Assembly: GCA_027315165.1 (NCBI GenBank)
Contig: DAHUYN010000001.1
Location: 124,001 to 188,000, forward strand
Source: Thermoplasmata archaeon
GTDB taxonomy: Archaea; Thermoplasmatota; Thermoplasmata; Lutacidiplasmatales; UBA184
DNA: 64,000 nt
Direction of reading: 5' to 3'
Positions 17,309-26,479 of the stretch are shown here, one piece after another. The notes below the pieces were generated by a model. It did not search any database and was not told where the DNA came from. It saw only the letters and a list, made by a program, of their open reading frames with translations. Made by a program: the position numbers and the translations under genes. How positions within the stretch are numbered: position 1 is the stretch's first letter; the number at the start of each line of letters is the position of its first letter.

Positions 17309-17896
17309 TCAGGCGGCCGAGGGCCGTCGGCCCCGCCCGGGTCGCAGCCCGGAGGCAGGCGTTCGCGGCAACGGACGCCGGAGCGAGTTCACGAGGGCCC
17401 GGTGGACCGCCGAGAGGAGGACGTAGTCCTCGTAGTGGTCCTCCGGGCACCGCGGACAGCGGCGCACGCTCTTCGCGAGGCGGTCGACGCGCGCGCGCTC
17501 CTCGGAGGCGACGCGTTGGAGGGCCTCGGTGACGGGGCCCTCCAAGCGGCGCGCGAGTTCGTCGAGGTCGGCGTTCGACGTCTCGGGTAGGCGATAGTGG
17601 AGCGGCCGGGCCGAGGCGGAGAAGTACTTCAGGACCGCGCCGCGCGTCTGCTCCAAGAGCGCGAGCTCGACGAGGTCGGCTTTCCCGAGGATCTCGAGGT
17701 GGTGACGGAGCGTGTTCGCCGCCTTTCGGTAGCCGTGGGCCGGCAGCTCCTCGGCGAGCTCGTCGACCGACATCGGGCGGGTCGCGAGGAGGTCGAGCAT
17801 CGCGAGCCGGATGGGGGACTGGAGCGCTCGGGCCTGCTTCGCCTCGATCGTGATGAGGTCCCGGATCGGCACCTCGCGGCGGAAGAGAACCGGCAC
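17309..17896 (-). CDS. ArsR-type winged-helix transcriptional regulator
   Basis: A 195-residue regulator. The wHTH lies near residues 25-75 (ALQSPIRLAMLDLLATRPMS, VDELAEELP, NTLRHHLEIL, VLKYFS). A helical C-terminal part carries CPRCPEDHYEDY, a possible metal-binding Cys-x2-Cys...His site. It sits 20 nt upstream of the YkgJ-like gene on the same strand, which suggests a metal-linked operon (inference). A palindromic hairpin lies just upstream of the GTG start and a TATA-like TATTATTACG about 50 nt upstream, which hints at autoregulation. Confidence 0.75.
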   Translation of the reverse strand: MPVLFRREVPIRDLITIEAKQARALQSPIRLAMLDLLATRPMSVDELAEELPAHGYRKAANTLRHHLEILGKADLVELALLEQTRGAVLKYFSASARPLHYRLPETSNADLDELARRLEGPVTEALQRVASEERARVDRLAKSVRRCPRCPEDHYEDYVLLSAVHRALVNSLRRPLPRTPASGLRPGRGRRPSAA

Positions 17897-17903
17897 CGAC
17901 GTC

Positions 17904-17922
17904 CTCCCGGCACCGCCGGGAG
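17904..17922 (-). promoter_or_regulatory. Palindrome in the ArsR-like gene leader (possible operator)
   Basis: CTCCCGG-caccg-CCGGGAG is a perfect 7-bp inverted repeat about eight bases from the GTG start codon. It could be an operator for the regulator itself or an RNA hairpin over the ribosome entry site. Confidence 0.35.
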
Positions 17923-18056
17923 CCCACGCTTGGAGGAGACAAACTTCGTAATAATACCATCCGTCCGACTCTCTGGCCCCGGCTCGAGGGGCCGGGCCCC
18001 CGGGCCCCGCCTCCGCGGCGGACGTCGCGAGGGGTCCCGGGCCGGCGGGCGGCGGC

Positions 18057-19259
18057 TCAGATGAGCTTGAGCTCGCGTCCGGCCTTCTCGAAGGCGGCGA
18101 TCGCGAACTGGACGTCGTCCTCGCTCAGCGCCGCGTTCATGATCGTGCGGATCCGGGCCTTGTCCTTCGCCACCATCGGGAAGACGATCGGCAGCGCGAA
18201 GACCCCGAGCTCGTAGAGCCGCTGGCTCAGCGCCTTGGCGGAGCGGCTCTCCCCGACGATCACGGGCGTGATCGGCGTCTCCGAGCGCCCGAGGTCGAAC
18301 CCGAGGGCCGCCATGGCCTTCTTAAAACGTCGGGTGTGGCTCCAGAGCCGTTCGACGTGCTCCGGCTCGTGCTCGAGGACGTCGACCGCGGCGAGGCAGG
18401 CCGCGGCGACGGCCGGCGGGTGGGAGCCGCTCAGGAGCCAGGTCCGCGACTTGTTGTACGCGAAGTTCACGAGGTCGCGCGAGCCCGAGATGTGGCCGCC
18501 GACGACCCCGAAGGCCTTCGAGAACGTCCCCATCTCGACCTGGACCTCATCGCGCGAGAGCCCGAAGTGCGAGACGATCCCGCGCCCGCCGTCGCCGAGG
18601 ACCCCTTCGCCGTGGGCGTCGTCGACGTAGACCATCGCGCCGTGGTCGCGGCCGAGCTTGGCGATCTTGTCGAGGGGCGCGATGTCGCCGTCCATCGAGA
18701 AGACGCCGTCGGTGATGACGAGAAGACGTCGGTAGGCGGGCGCGTGCGCCTCCGCCTGGTCGAGGACGCGCGCGAGGTCCGCGGCGTCCCCGTGCTTGTA
18801 GACCGCCTTGTCGGCCTTGGAGAGCCGCACCCCGTCGATGATCGAGCCGTGGTTGAGCTCGTCACTCACGATGAGGTCGCCGTCGCCGGCGAGCTGAGGG
18901 ATGAGACCGGCGTTCGTCGCGAACCCGGTCTGGTAGACCAGAGAGGCCTCGGCCTGCTTGAAGCGGGCGAGCCGTCGTTCGAGCTCGACGTGGAGGTCCA
19001 TCGTCCCCGCGATCGGCCGGACGGAGCCCGAGCCGGCCCCGTGGCTCTGCACCGCGGCGACGGCCGCGGCCTTGACCTTGGGGTGGTTGCTCAGCCCGAG
19101 ATAGTTGTTCGAGCAGAACATCAGCACACGCTTCCCGTCGATGTCGCACCAGGGGGCGCTCGGCCCCGCGAGGACCCGGAGCTTCCAGTCGAGGTCGGCC
19201 CGGACGAGCTCGTCGTACTCCGCGCGAAGGAATCCCACGGCGTCCCGCATCGTACTCAC
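18057..19259 (-). CDS. kbl: 2-amino-3-ketobutyrate CoA ligase (glycine C-acetyltransferase)
   Basis: A PLP enzyme of the alpha-oxoamine synthase family, 400 residues. It cleaves 2-amino-3-ketobutyrate with CoA into glycine and acetyl-CoA. Conserved features are CSNNYLGLSNHP near residue 50, GSGSVRPIAGT near 80, DELNHGSIIDG near 130, VYVDDAHGEGVLG near 210 and the PLP-lysine motif GTFSKAFG near 240. GTG 19259 overlaps the tdh stop by four bases; ATG 19250 is the alternative. It forms an operon with tdh for threonine degradation. Confidence 0.9.
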   Translation of the reverse strand: MSTMRDAVGFLRAEYDELVRADLDWKLRVLAGPSAPWCDIDGKRVLMFCSNNYLGLSNHPKVKAAAVAAVQSHGAGSGSVRPIAGTMDLHVELERRLARFKQAEASLVYQTGFATNAGLIPQLAGDGDLIVSDELNHGSIIDGVRLSKADKAVYKHGDAADLARVLDQAEAHAPAYRRLLVITDGVFSMDGDIAPLDKIAKLGRDHGAMVYVDDAHGEGVLGDGGRGIVSHFGLSRDEVQVEMGTFSKAFGVVGGHISGSRDLVNFAYNKSRTWLLSGSHPPAVAAACLAAVDVLEHEPEHVERLWSHTRRFKKAMAALGFDLGRSETPITPVIVGESRSAKALSQRLYELGVFALPIVFPMVAKDKARIRTIMNAALSEDDVQFAIAAFEKAGRELKLI

Positions 19260-20317
19260 CACTTCGCCTCGAGGGAGACCTTCGCCGCCTGGCCGGTCTC
19301 GATGAGCTCCATCGCCCGGGGCAGCTCGGCGATCGGCACCCGGTGCGTGATCAGCTGGGCCATCTTCTCGCGGAACTCCGGCCGCTCGAGCAGGCCCTTG
19401 ACCGTGTACCACGTCTCGAACATGCGACGGCCGAAGATCCCGTGGACGCGGGCCGCGCGGAAGATGATCGCCTCGTCGAGATGCAGAGAGACCTCGCGGT
19501 CGAACAGGCCCAACAGCGAGACGCGCCCGCCGGGCGTGAGCGCGTCGAAGGCGAGGTGCAGCGATGCCGGGTGGCCGGACATCTCGGCCGAGACGTCGAC
19601 CCCGTGGCCGTCCGTCGCGTCGAGCACGCTCGCGAGGAGCCGGTCCCCCTCCTCGACGGGGTTGAGGACCCGGTCGGCGCCCATCTTCCGGGCGAGGGCG
19701 AGCCGCACCGGGTTCACCTCGGTCGCGAGCACCTGCGAGGCGCCGAAGAGCTTCGCCACGGCGATCGCGAGGAGGCCGATCGGTCCGCAGCCGGTGACGA
19801 GGACACGCTTCCCCGCCAGATCCTCGATGTCGTCTTCGGGGAGGAGCGTGTGCACCGCGTTACCGAGCGGTTCCTGGATCGACGCGAGCGCGGGGTCGAG
19901 CTTCGGGTCGTTCTTCCAGGCGTTGAGGGCCGGCAGCACGGCGTATTCGGCGAAGACCCCGTCGTGGTCCACACCGAGCACCTCGACGTTCTCGCAGATG
20001 TGCATCCGGCCCGTGCGGCACTGGTAGCAGGTCCCGTCCGCGATGTGCGTCTCCGCCGAGACATGGTCGCCGACCTCGAGACCCTTGACGCCCCGACCGA
20101 GCGCGACGATCTCGCCGCTCAGCTCGTGCCCGAGCGTGAGGGGGAGCCGGCGGACGCGACGCTGGGCCCAGTCGTTCCACGCCCAGAGGTGGACATCGGT
20201 GCCGCAGACGGAGGCCGCGCGCACGCGAACGAGCACCTCTCCGTCCCCGGGCGTCGGGTCCGGAATGCGCTGTAGATCGCCGCCGGGGGCACGCCGTGAC
20301 TTGACGTACGCCTGCAC
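19256..20317 (-). CDS. tdh: L-threonine 3-dehydrogenase
   Basis: A 353-residue zinc-dependent medium-chain dehydrogenase that oxidises L-threonine to 2-amino-3-ketobutyrate with NAD+. It has the catalytic zinc ligands CGTDVHLWAWND and GHELSGEIV, a structural-zinc loop (DGTCYQCRTGRMHICEN) and the Rossmann motif GCGPIGLLAIAVAKLFGA. The HxWxWxDW block is diagnostic for threonine dehydrogenases against other alcohol dehydrogenases. A CCTTAAGG element lies about 35 nt upstream of the GTG start. It is the first gene of the tdh-kbl operon. Confidence 0.93.
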   Translation of the reverse strand: MQAYVKSRRAPGGDLQRIPDPTPGDGEVLVRVRAASVCGTDVHLWAWNDWAQRRVRRLPLTLGHELSGEIVALGRGVKGLEVGDHVSAETHIADGTCYQCRTGRMHICENVEVLGVDHDGVFAEYAVLPALNAWKNDPKLDPALASIQEPLGNAVHTLLPEDDIEDLAGKRVLVTGCGPIGLLAIAVAKLFGASQVLATEVNPVRLALARKMGADRVLNPVEEGDRLLASVLDATDGHGVDVSAEMSGHPASLHLAFDALTPGGRVSLLGLFDREVSLHLDEAIIFRAARVHGIFGRRMFETWYTVKGLLERPEFREKMAQLITHRVPIAELPRAMELIETGQAAKVSLEAKW

Positions 20318-20401
20318 GAGTGGTTCCCGTCCCGACGACCGAAGTCCTTCCTTAAGGATTGGGGCGCGCCCCGTGGCCCGCGGGGACCCGAGCGGGCGGT
20401 C

Positions 20402-21832
20402 TCAATCTCCCATTCCGGGCGTACCGGGCGGCAGGTTGGCGCCGTCCCACGAGGGCCAGGTCAGGCGGCCGCAGTTGGGGCACAACGTGTCACCCGCGCC
20501 GGGGGATTGGAGCGGGGCAGGGTACGACGCCTGGTTCCACACCGTCGGGAAGAGGAGCGGCGAGCGGGCGGTCCCGTTGTAGTCGAAGAAGTCGAACGGC
20601 AGCGGCGCGCCGCAGTCGTAGGTGGTGAGGCACCCGAGTCCGAACGTCCATTCCTCGTAGTGAAGGATCGAGTAGAAGTCGACGAACTCGTGGCTGATGT
20701 AGTTCTCCCGAGCGTACGGGCTGATCACGAGCAGGGGCGAGCGGAACGAGAGCCCGTCCGAGAGCTCCGTCGGCGGCACGACGTGGTCGTACCAGCCGCC
20801 GTAGTCGTCCCACAGGACGAAGATCGCCGTCGAGCCCCAGTAGCTCGAGTTCTCGACCAGGTCGACGAGCTGGGAGACCCAGTCCTCCCCGAGCGAGAGG
20901 TTGTAGCCGGGGTGGTTCGACTCGTTGGCCGCTGGGACCACCCAGGAGAGGTTCGGGAGCGTGCCGTTCTGGACGTCCCCGATGAGGTCGGTCCTCGCCG
21001 CGAAGTGTGTCGTGTTCCACGGCGTGTACGACTCGCCGCGCCCGGCGAGAGGGTTCCAGTAGTCGTAGGCCGTGTTCCACCCGTACGTACGGATCGAGCT
21101 GTTGTACGGGGAGAGCGGGTAGTCGTAGTACTTCCAGGTGACGTTCGTCCCGTTGAGGAGGTCCTGGATCGAGGGGGTCGCGTTGGCCTCGCGGAGGTAG
21201 CTGACGCGGTCCGATCCCGACTTGAGATAGGAGTCATAGGAGATGTTCGGGGCCTGCCCGGCGAGAAGGTCCCAGTGGTTGGGAAGCGAGTAGGAGAGGT
21301 TCGCCGCGAAGAAGTTGTCGCCGAGCGCATACTCCTCGGCGAGGTCCCAGTAGATCGGGACCGTCGACGCATTGTACTCGCCGAACGGCTCGGTCGTGTT
21401 GTGCTCGGCGGTGTAGAAGCCCCCGTTCGTGCCGTTGTCGTACGCCTCGGGCGCGCTCACCCAGTCGTGCTGCATGTCCGGCGTGACGAACTGGGCGGCC
21501 GTGAAGTTGAAGAGCGGGACGCAGCCCCGCGACGCGTTCATCAGGTCCCTCGGGACGCACGTCCCCGGCGCGGGCCCGTTCCCGGTGTCGGAGCAGTAGG
21601 CTCCGAGGTTGAGGCAGTAGCTCCCGAACAGGCTGTCGTAGACGTGGTTCTCGAGGATCACGGTGATGATGTGCTGGATGTGCGTGTTGGACGGACCCCA
21701 CAACGGCGAAGCCCTCGGGACGGGGCCCGCGTTCGTGGAGCGGCTCGGAGAGGCCGCCGGGATCGCGGTCGGAGTGATGAGCGCGAGGACGACGAGGGTG
21801 AGCGCAATCCCGGTGAGCGGCGCTCGGATCAC
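20402..21832 (-). CDS. Secreted phosphoesterase (phospholipase C/acid phosphatase family)
   Basis: A 476-residue exported protein with a signal peptide (GIALTLVVLALITPTAIPA) followed by a phosphoesterase domain like bacterial phospholipase C and AcpA. The metal site ILENHVYDSLFG is near residue 60, then the mid-domain LPNHWDLLAG, then FVLWDDYGGWYDHVVPP and the late GLSFRSPLLVISPYARENY. It has many Asn-x-Thr/Ser sequons and a late CPNCG. GTG 21832 is chosen as the start of the signal peptide; the longer ORF loses coding character. It probably scavenges phosphate or lipid outside the cell. Confidence 0.8.
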   Translation of the reverse strand: MIRAPLTGIALTLVVLALITPTAIPAASPSRSTNAGPVPRASPLWGPSNTHIQHIITVILENHVYDSLFGSYCLNLGAYCSDTGNGPAPGTCVPRDLMNASRGCVPLFNFTAAQFVTPDMQHDWVSAPEAYDNGTNGGFYTAEHNTTEPFGEYNASTVPIYWDLAEEYALGDNFFAANLSYSLPNHWDLLAGQAPNISYDSYLKSGSDRVSYLREANATPSIQDLLNGTNVTWKYYDYPLSPYNSSIRTYGWNTAYDYWNPLAGRGESYTPWNTTHFAARTDLIGDVQNGTLPNLSWVVPAANESNHPGYNLSLGEDWVSQLVDLVENSSYWGSTAIFVLWDDYGGWYDHVVPPTELSDGLSFRSPLLVISPYARENYISHEFVDFYSILHYEEWTFGLGCLTTYDCGAPLPFDFFDYNGTARSPLLFPTVWNQASYPAPLQSPGAGDTLCPNCGRLTWPSWDGANLPPGTPGMGD

Positions 21833-22601
21833 GGTCCGCCGGCCCTCCTGAGGTACGGCCTCGGCCGCGGCTCGGAGACGTATCCCCTCGAGCGACGCCC
21901 GAACACTCCCCTCACGCTCGCGCAACGCCCGTGACACTCCGGGAAATATGAATCTCTCGTAGATTTCCGCGCGGAACTTCCCTGCACGCCACGTGGAGCG
22001 GTCCACGCGAGCTCGGAAAGTACCCTTGCGATCGCCGGGCAGAACGACTCCACCCTCGCCGGACCCGTGGGTCTGGGCCCGGGGGTCCGTCCGCCCGCTT
22101 CCGACGGCCTCGCGCCGGATCCTATGGCCGCCGTCACGAAGGGCACCCCTGCCGCCCGTCGGGCGCGCATCGATGGGCTTGTGCGGCCGGTTGTCGAGAC
22201 CCGCGGCCGGACTCGCCCTCGAGCGGAGGAGGGAGCTCGGAGAGCCAGCTCGGGAGCTCGGCCCTCCGTCGCAAATCGGGGCGGGACGTCCCCTCGATCG
22301 CGCCCGGTGGACCCTCCGTCGGCCCCCTCCGAAGGACGAAGAGAGACGGGACCGTACCTGCCCCCGGTGCCGGGCTCCGCGGCCGGAACGGGACGCGCCT
22401 GGACCGAGCGACGCCGGTTCGGTCTCTCGACGCAGAGGGGTCGACCCCGAAACGTCCGTGGAAGGCGCGGAGCGGCAAGGATCGAGGTCGCCGCGCGACG
22501 GGGGCGCGAGGGCAGGGCCACCAGCTCTCGAGCGGAAAAGGGAAGGAAAGGGTTCTCCTCCGACCCCCCGTTCGCACGGGAGGGCCGGGCCGCTCCGCGG
22601 C
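21833..22601. other. Long intergenic interval between two secreted-protein genes
   Basis: About 770 bases without a supported gene. A minus-strand AT-rich element (TTCATATTTCC, about 21944-21954) is the best promoter candidate for the phosphoesterase gene and would give a leader of roughly 90-100 nt. A small hairpin CGTGGA-gcgg-TCCACG lies near 21992. The rest is purine-rich with no third-position bias in any frame. I found no tRNA, SRP RNA or RNase P hallmarks. Confidence 0.45.
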
Positions 22602-23231
22602 TCAAGGACCGTTGCCGCTCGTGCTCTCGCCGAACACGTTGATCGAGAACGTCCCGGTCTGGCCCGCGCAGCCGCTCGGAGAGTCGGCCCAGACGCCGAC
22701 CCCGACGACCAGCTTGTACGTGTCCCCGGGAGCGAGGACGACCGTGTTGTTCCCGAACGTGTAGGAGTGCCCGTTGAGCGCTGGCCCGACCGTCGCTCCC
22801 ACGGCAAAGTAGGGCAGGTTCTGGCCGATGTTGTTCGCGAACCAGAAGCACGTGCCGTTGTAGCTCGAGGACATCGTCGAGGCTCCGAGCGTGAGGCTCA
22901 GACTTCCCGTGTTCGTGAGGACCCCCGTGGCGATGCAGTAGTCCCCCGGGCCGAGGTTCGAGGTGTTGAGGAAGGACATGCCCGTCCCCGGCCCCGCGCC
23001 CTCCGCCTGGCAGTTGACGTAGGTGTTCGAGGTCGTGTTGTAGGCGTTCTCCCAACCCAGGCCCACCGTGCCCGTCTGGCCGCTCTGGTTCAGCTCGTGC
23101 TGCGCCGTGAACCAGCCCGAGGCGCTCGCGACCCCGAGGCCGACCACGAGGGCCATCACGACGGTGCCGGCGAAGGCCACCGTAAGCAGACGGGTCGTTC
23201 GGTCCCGGATCGCACTTCTCTTCTCTCTCAT
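22602..23231 (-). CDS. Secreted TasA/CalY-like surface protein
   Basis: A 209-residue protein with a basic N-terminus and one hydrophobic segment (LLTVAFAGTVVMALVVGLGVASA), then WFTAQHELNQSGQTGTVGL. This resembles the start of TasA/camelysin-type fibre proteins. A later NLGPGDYCIATGVLTNTGSL matches their PGD...NTG strand pair. The rest is Asn/Ser/Gly-rich beta sequence with two cysteine pairs. It probably forms extracellular filaments or coats the cell. A purine-rich ribosome-binding stretch GGAGGATAGGAGA precedes the ATG. The family assignment is by pattern only. Confidence 0.55.
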   Translation of the reverse strand: MREKRSAIRDRTTRLLTVAFAGTVVMALVVGLGVASASGWFTAQHELNQSGQTGTVGLGWENAYNTTSNTYVNCQAEGAGPGTGMSFLNTSNLGPGDYCIATGVLTNTGSLSLTLGASTMSSSYNGTCFWFANNIGQNLPYFAVGATVGPALNGHSYTFGNNTVVLAPGDTYKLVVGVGVWADSPSGCAGQTGTFSINVFGESTSGNGP

Positions 23232-23532
23232 CTCGAGATATTCTCCTATCCTCCCTCCGAAGTTCGGGGTGGATCGACCAGGGGAGGCGCCGACGGGACG
23301 GTCTCTCCGTTCCGAGACGTCAACCCAAGAGAAAGTGTCGGGAACATGGGTCCAGCTCGCGAAAGACTAGACCGGGGCGGGCGGGACATGGAATTCCACG
23401 ACGCGGGCCCGAAGGTCCGAACGAACATCGGCGTTCCCCCTCACCGGTGAAGGGAAGTCGTCCCTCCGACACGGCGCGCCCGTGCGGTGCCTCACGCGTC
23501 CGCGCGATCCGATCCCGCTCCCCGACGCGCGT

Positions 23533-23538
23533 TATAAA
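23533..23538 (+). promoter_or_regulatory. TATA box for the large propeller protein
   Basis: TATAAA within GTTATAAACAAA, centred about 32 nt before the ATG at 23567. It is one of the two best TATA boxes in the window. The remaining 300 bases back to the divergent TasA-like gene hold nothing else I can identify. Confidence 0.6.
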
Positions 23539-23566
23539 CAAACCCGGGTAGCCGCCGCCGGTTCCT

Positions 23567-26395
23567 ATGTCCGGTCCGCTCCCGTCGAGCGTCCGCCCGT
23601 GCCGACGATCCGCCCGCGCCCTCGGACCCGGGCTCGGGGCCGCCGTCGTATTCCTGCTACTCCTCCTTCCCGCCGGCGGCGTACTTCTTCCCACCGCGTC
23701 GCCGGGCGGCGCAGCGGGGAGCGCCAGATCGCAGGGAGGCTCCGTCGTGGCCCCTGCGCTGTGGCGACCCGTGACGACGCCCGGACAGGTCTCGACGGCC
23801 AGCCGCGCGGGCACCGTCGACCTCGCCCAGCTTGCCTCGACACCGCTCGCCGTCGGTGGGGCGTTCCCGACCGACCTCCCGGCGCGATTCGCGGCCAGTT
23901 CGCCCGCGACGCGGACCGCCGCGGCCGCGCTCGCGAGCCCTCGGCCCCAAGCTCCGGCGCTCGGGCCGGGGTTCGAGGGGCTGAACTCGACCCAGTGCGG
24001 GTGCGCTCCGCCCGACGTGATCGACGCCGTCGGTCCGACGCAGATCGTCGAGATGGTGAACCTGGAGGTCCAGGTCTACTCGAAGACCGGCGTCGCGCTC
24101 CACGGCGCGAGCGCCTCGTCGTTCTTCGGCGCCGGCTCCGACTTCCTGAGCGACCCGCGCGTACTCTACGACAACGCGAGCGGCCGCTGGTTCGCCTCGA
24201 TCTTCGATGCCGGGCCGTCCGGGACGGGCCTCGTCCGCCTCGCGGTCTCCGCGGGCTCGGACGCAACCGGGACCTGGTACCTCTTTACGATGGTCTCGGC
24301 CCCCTCCGGCGAGTTCCCGGACCAGCCCATCCTGGGCGCCAGCTCCGACCTCGTCGCCTTTGGTGGCAACATGTTCTCGGAGTCGACCTCCTCCTTCTAC
24401 GGCGCCGAGTACTGGGTCGTCGACAAGGCCGCGCTCCTCAACGACTCCGCGGCCGCGGTGCAGAGCTGGGGACCCGACCCGAACTACCTCTCGATCCATC
24501 CCGTGCAGTCGCTCGGGCCGACCAGCACGCAGTACTTCGTCTCGACGACCTCCGCCAGCTCGGACAACGTCACGATGCTCGCGGTGCAGGGCGTCCCCCC
24601 GTCGAGCACGGTCACCTGGAGCACGCTCCTCATCTCGTCCTACACGACCGCGCCGGCCGGTCGCGAGCCGTCGGGCGGCACGATCGATTCCGCCGACACC
24701 CGCGTGCAATCCGCCGTGTGGCAGAACGGCGACCTCTGGCTCGCGTTCGACGACCAGTGCACGCCGACCGGGGACTCGATCCCGCGCGCCTGCGCCCGCC
24801 TCGTCGAGATCGCGACGGGCTCGTCCAGCGTCCTCCAGGACTTCGACTACGGGCTCGTCGGATTCGACCTCTACTATCCAGCGCTCTCGCTCGACCGCGC
24901 GGGCGACCTTACGATGGTCTTCGGCTACTCCTCCTCGTCGGTCTACCCGAGCATCGGCGTCACCGGGCAGGCCGCGACCGACGGAGCGGGCACGATGCAG
25001 TCGTACCGGACGGTCCACAGCGGCTCTTCGACCCTGAGCTGCGGGGGAGTCTGCCGCTACGGCGACTACTTCGGCGCGGCGACGGACCCGACGAGCTCGG
25101 TCGTCTGGGTCGGCGGCGAATTCACGACCGCGAGCCTCTCCTGGGACACCTGGATCGCGCCGGTCGTCACTGACGGGCCCGCGCGCGCCGACCTGTCGGT
25201 CGCTCCGGGGAGTGTCGACCTGGGCCAGAACGTGAGCGTGTCCCTCCTCGGGGCGAACGTCACCTGTGGGGTGTGGTTCTCCGCCTACTGCGCCTCCTCG
25301 ATCCCCCTCGGGGACGGAGCGACCGCATCCTCGCCCTGCTCCTCGAACGGCCCGGGGTACACCGTCACCCACACGTTCTCGAGCGTGGGCTCCTACGAGG
25401 TCGGCCTCAACGGCTACCTCGGCGTGTACTCGAGCTCGACCTGCGCGGCGGGCACACAGACGCTCAACCTCTCGATCGTCCCCGCGCCGGTGGTCGTCTC
25501 GACGCTGCCGATCGCGGGCGTCGCGGCCTCGCCGCAGAACGGGGCCGACGTTGGCCAGTCGATCGCTCTCGTGGCCACGGTCTCGGGTGGCCGGGCCCCG
25601 TACGCCTACCTCTGGAGCGGTCTCCCCGCCGGCTGCGCCAACAGCGCGACCGCGTGGGTGAACTGCACCGCGAGCGTTCCGGGATCGACCACGATCGGGC
25701 TCAACGTCACCGACTCGAACGGGGTCCTGCGGCCCGTCTCTCTCGGCTACACGGTCTCGCCTGCGCTCGCGCTGAGCCTCGCGGCGACGCGAAAAGGGCT
25801 CGACGTCGGCCAGTCGGCGACGTTCAACGCGACCGTCACCGGAGGGTCGGGATCCTACGGGATCGAGTGGTTCGGCCTGCCAACGGGCTGCTCGGGGACG
25901 AACCTCACCGTTCTCACCTGCGCGCCGACCGGCCACGGTAGCTTCTCGGTCACGGCCGAGGTCATCGACTCGAACGGCGCCTCGGTGCTGAGCTCCCCCG
26001 TCGCGGTCGTCGTCGGACCCGCGCTCGTCGTCTCGGTCGAGTTCGGTGCGAGCGGGACCGTCGGCCAAGCGTCGACGCTCCGCCTCAACGTGTCGGGCGG
26101 CACGGCCCCGTACACGATCACCTGGAGCGGGCTCCCGTCGAGCTGCCCCTCGGCAAGCTCCGCAACGCTCTCGTGCACGCCCGAGGGTTCCGGCACCTAC
26201 ACGATCCACGTCGTCGTCCTCGACGCGGCCGGGGCATCGGAGAACGCGACGGGCTCCTGGTCGGTGTCGAGCGCCCCGACCGGCCTCGTGATCGGACTCA
26301 CGGCGGTCCTTGCGATCGTCGGTGCGACCGTTGCAGCCTGCCTCGTCGTCGGGCTCCTCCTCCTCCGTCGGCGCTCCCGTCGCGGTCCGGCGTAA
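23567..26395 (+). CDS. Large anchored surface protein: beta-propeller plus Ig-like repeats
   Basis: A 942-residue surface protein. It has an N-terminal signal/anchor (GAAVVFLLLLLPAGGVLL) and a propeller-like domain at about 130-540 that opens with CAPPDVIDAVGPTQIVEMVN and closes with RYGDYFGAATDP, as in sialidase-like secreted proteins. An Asn-rich linker leads to three tandem Ig/PKD-like modules, each with W-x-GLP-x-x-C and a later Cys. A C-terminal helix (VIGLTAVLAIVGATVAACLVVGLLLL) and an arginine-rich tail anchor it. The function is probably adhesion or glycan binding. A strong TATA box precedes it. Confidence 0.8.
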   Translation: MSGPLPSSVRPCRRSARALGPGLGAAVVFLLLLLPAGGVLLPTASPGGAAGSARSQGGSVVAPALWRPVTTPGQVSTASRAGTVDLAQLASTPLAVGGAFPTDLPARFAASSPATRTAAAALASPRPQAPALGPGFEGLNSTQCGCAPPDVIDAVGPTQIVEMVNLEVQVYSKTGVALHGASASSFFGAGSDFLSDPRVLYDNASGRWFASIFDAGPSGTGLVRLAVSAGSDATGTWYLFTMVSAPSGEFPDQPILGASSDLVAFGGNMFSESTSSFYGAEYWVVDKAALLNDSAAAVQSWGPDPNYLSIHPVQSLGPTSTQYFVSTTSASSDNVTMLAVQGVPPSSTVTWSTLLISSYTTAPAGREPSGGTIDSADTRVQSAVWQNGDLWLAFDDQCTPTGDSIPRACARLVEIATGSSSVLQDFDYGLVGFDLYYPALSLDRAGDLTMVFGYSSSSVYPSIGVTGQAATDGAGTMQSYRTVHSGSSTLSCGGVCRYGDYFGAATDPTSSVVWVGGEFTTASLSWDTWIAPVVTDGPARADLSVAPGSVDLGQNVSVSLLGANVTCGVWFSAYCASSIPLGDGATASSPCSSNGPGYTVTHTFSSVGSYEVGLNGYLGVYSSSTCAAGTQTLNLSIVPAPVVVSTLPIAGVAASPQNGADVGQSIALVATVSGGRAPYAYLWSGLPAGCANSATAWVNCTASVPGSTTIGLNVTDSNGVLRPVSLGYTVSPALALSLAATRKGLDVGQSATFNATVTGGSGSYGIEWFGLPTGCSGTNLTVLTCAPTGHGSFSVTAEVIDSNGASVLSSPVAVVVGPALVVSVEFGASGTVGQASTLRLNVSGGTAPYTITWSGLPSSCPSASSATLSCTPEGSGTYTIHVVVLDAAGASENATGSWSVSSAPTGLVIGLTAVLAIVGATVAACLVVGLLLLRRRSRRGPA

Positions 26396-26479
26396 CCGCG
26401 CCGGTCGGACGCCCGTCGGCGAGCGCGAGCGCCTCGCGGCGCGCGAAAGCTCTTTGGCACCCTAGCGGTACCGTGCGTC

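Noticed and set aside
21950-22600. Possible SRP RNA or RNase P RNA in the long gap
   Set aside because: No conserved core elements of either RNA could be read on either strand.
21833-22807. N-terminal extension of the secreted phosphoesterase (801-residue ORF)
   Set aside because: The signal peptide begins at GTG 21832; upstream residues have no coding bias.
23657-26209. 850-residue minus-strand ORF opposite the large propeller protein
   Set aside because: Low-complexity antisense reading of a clear surface-protein gene with a TATA box, signal and anchor.
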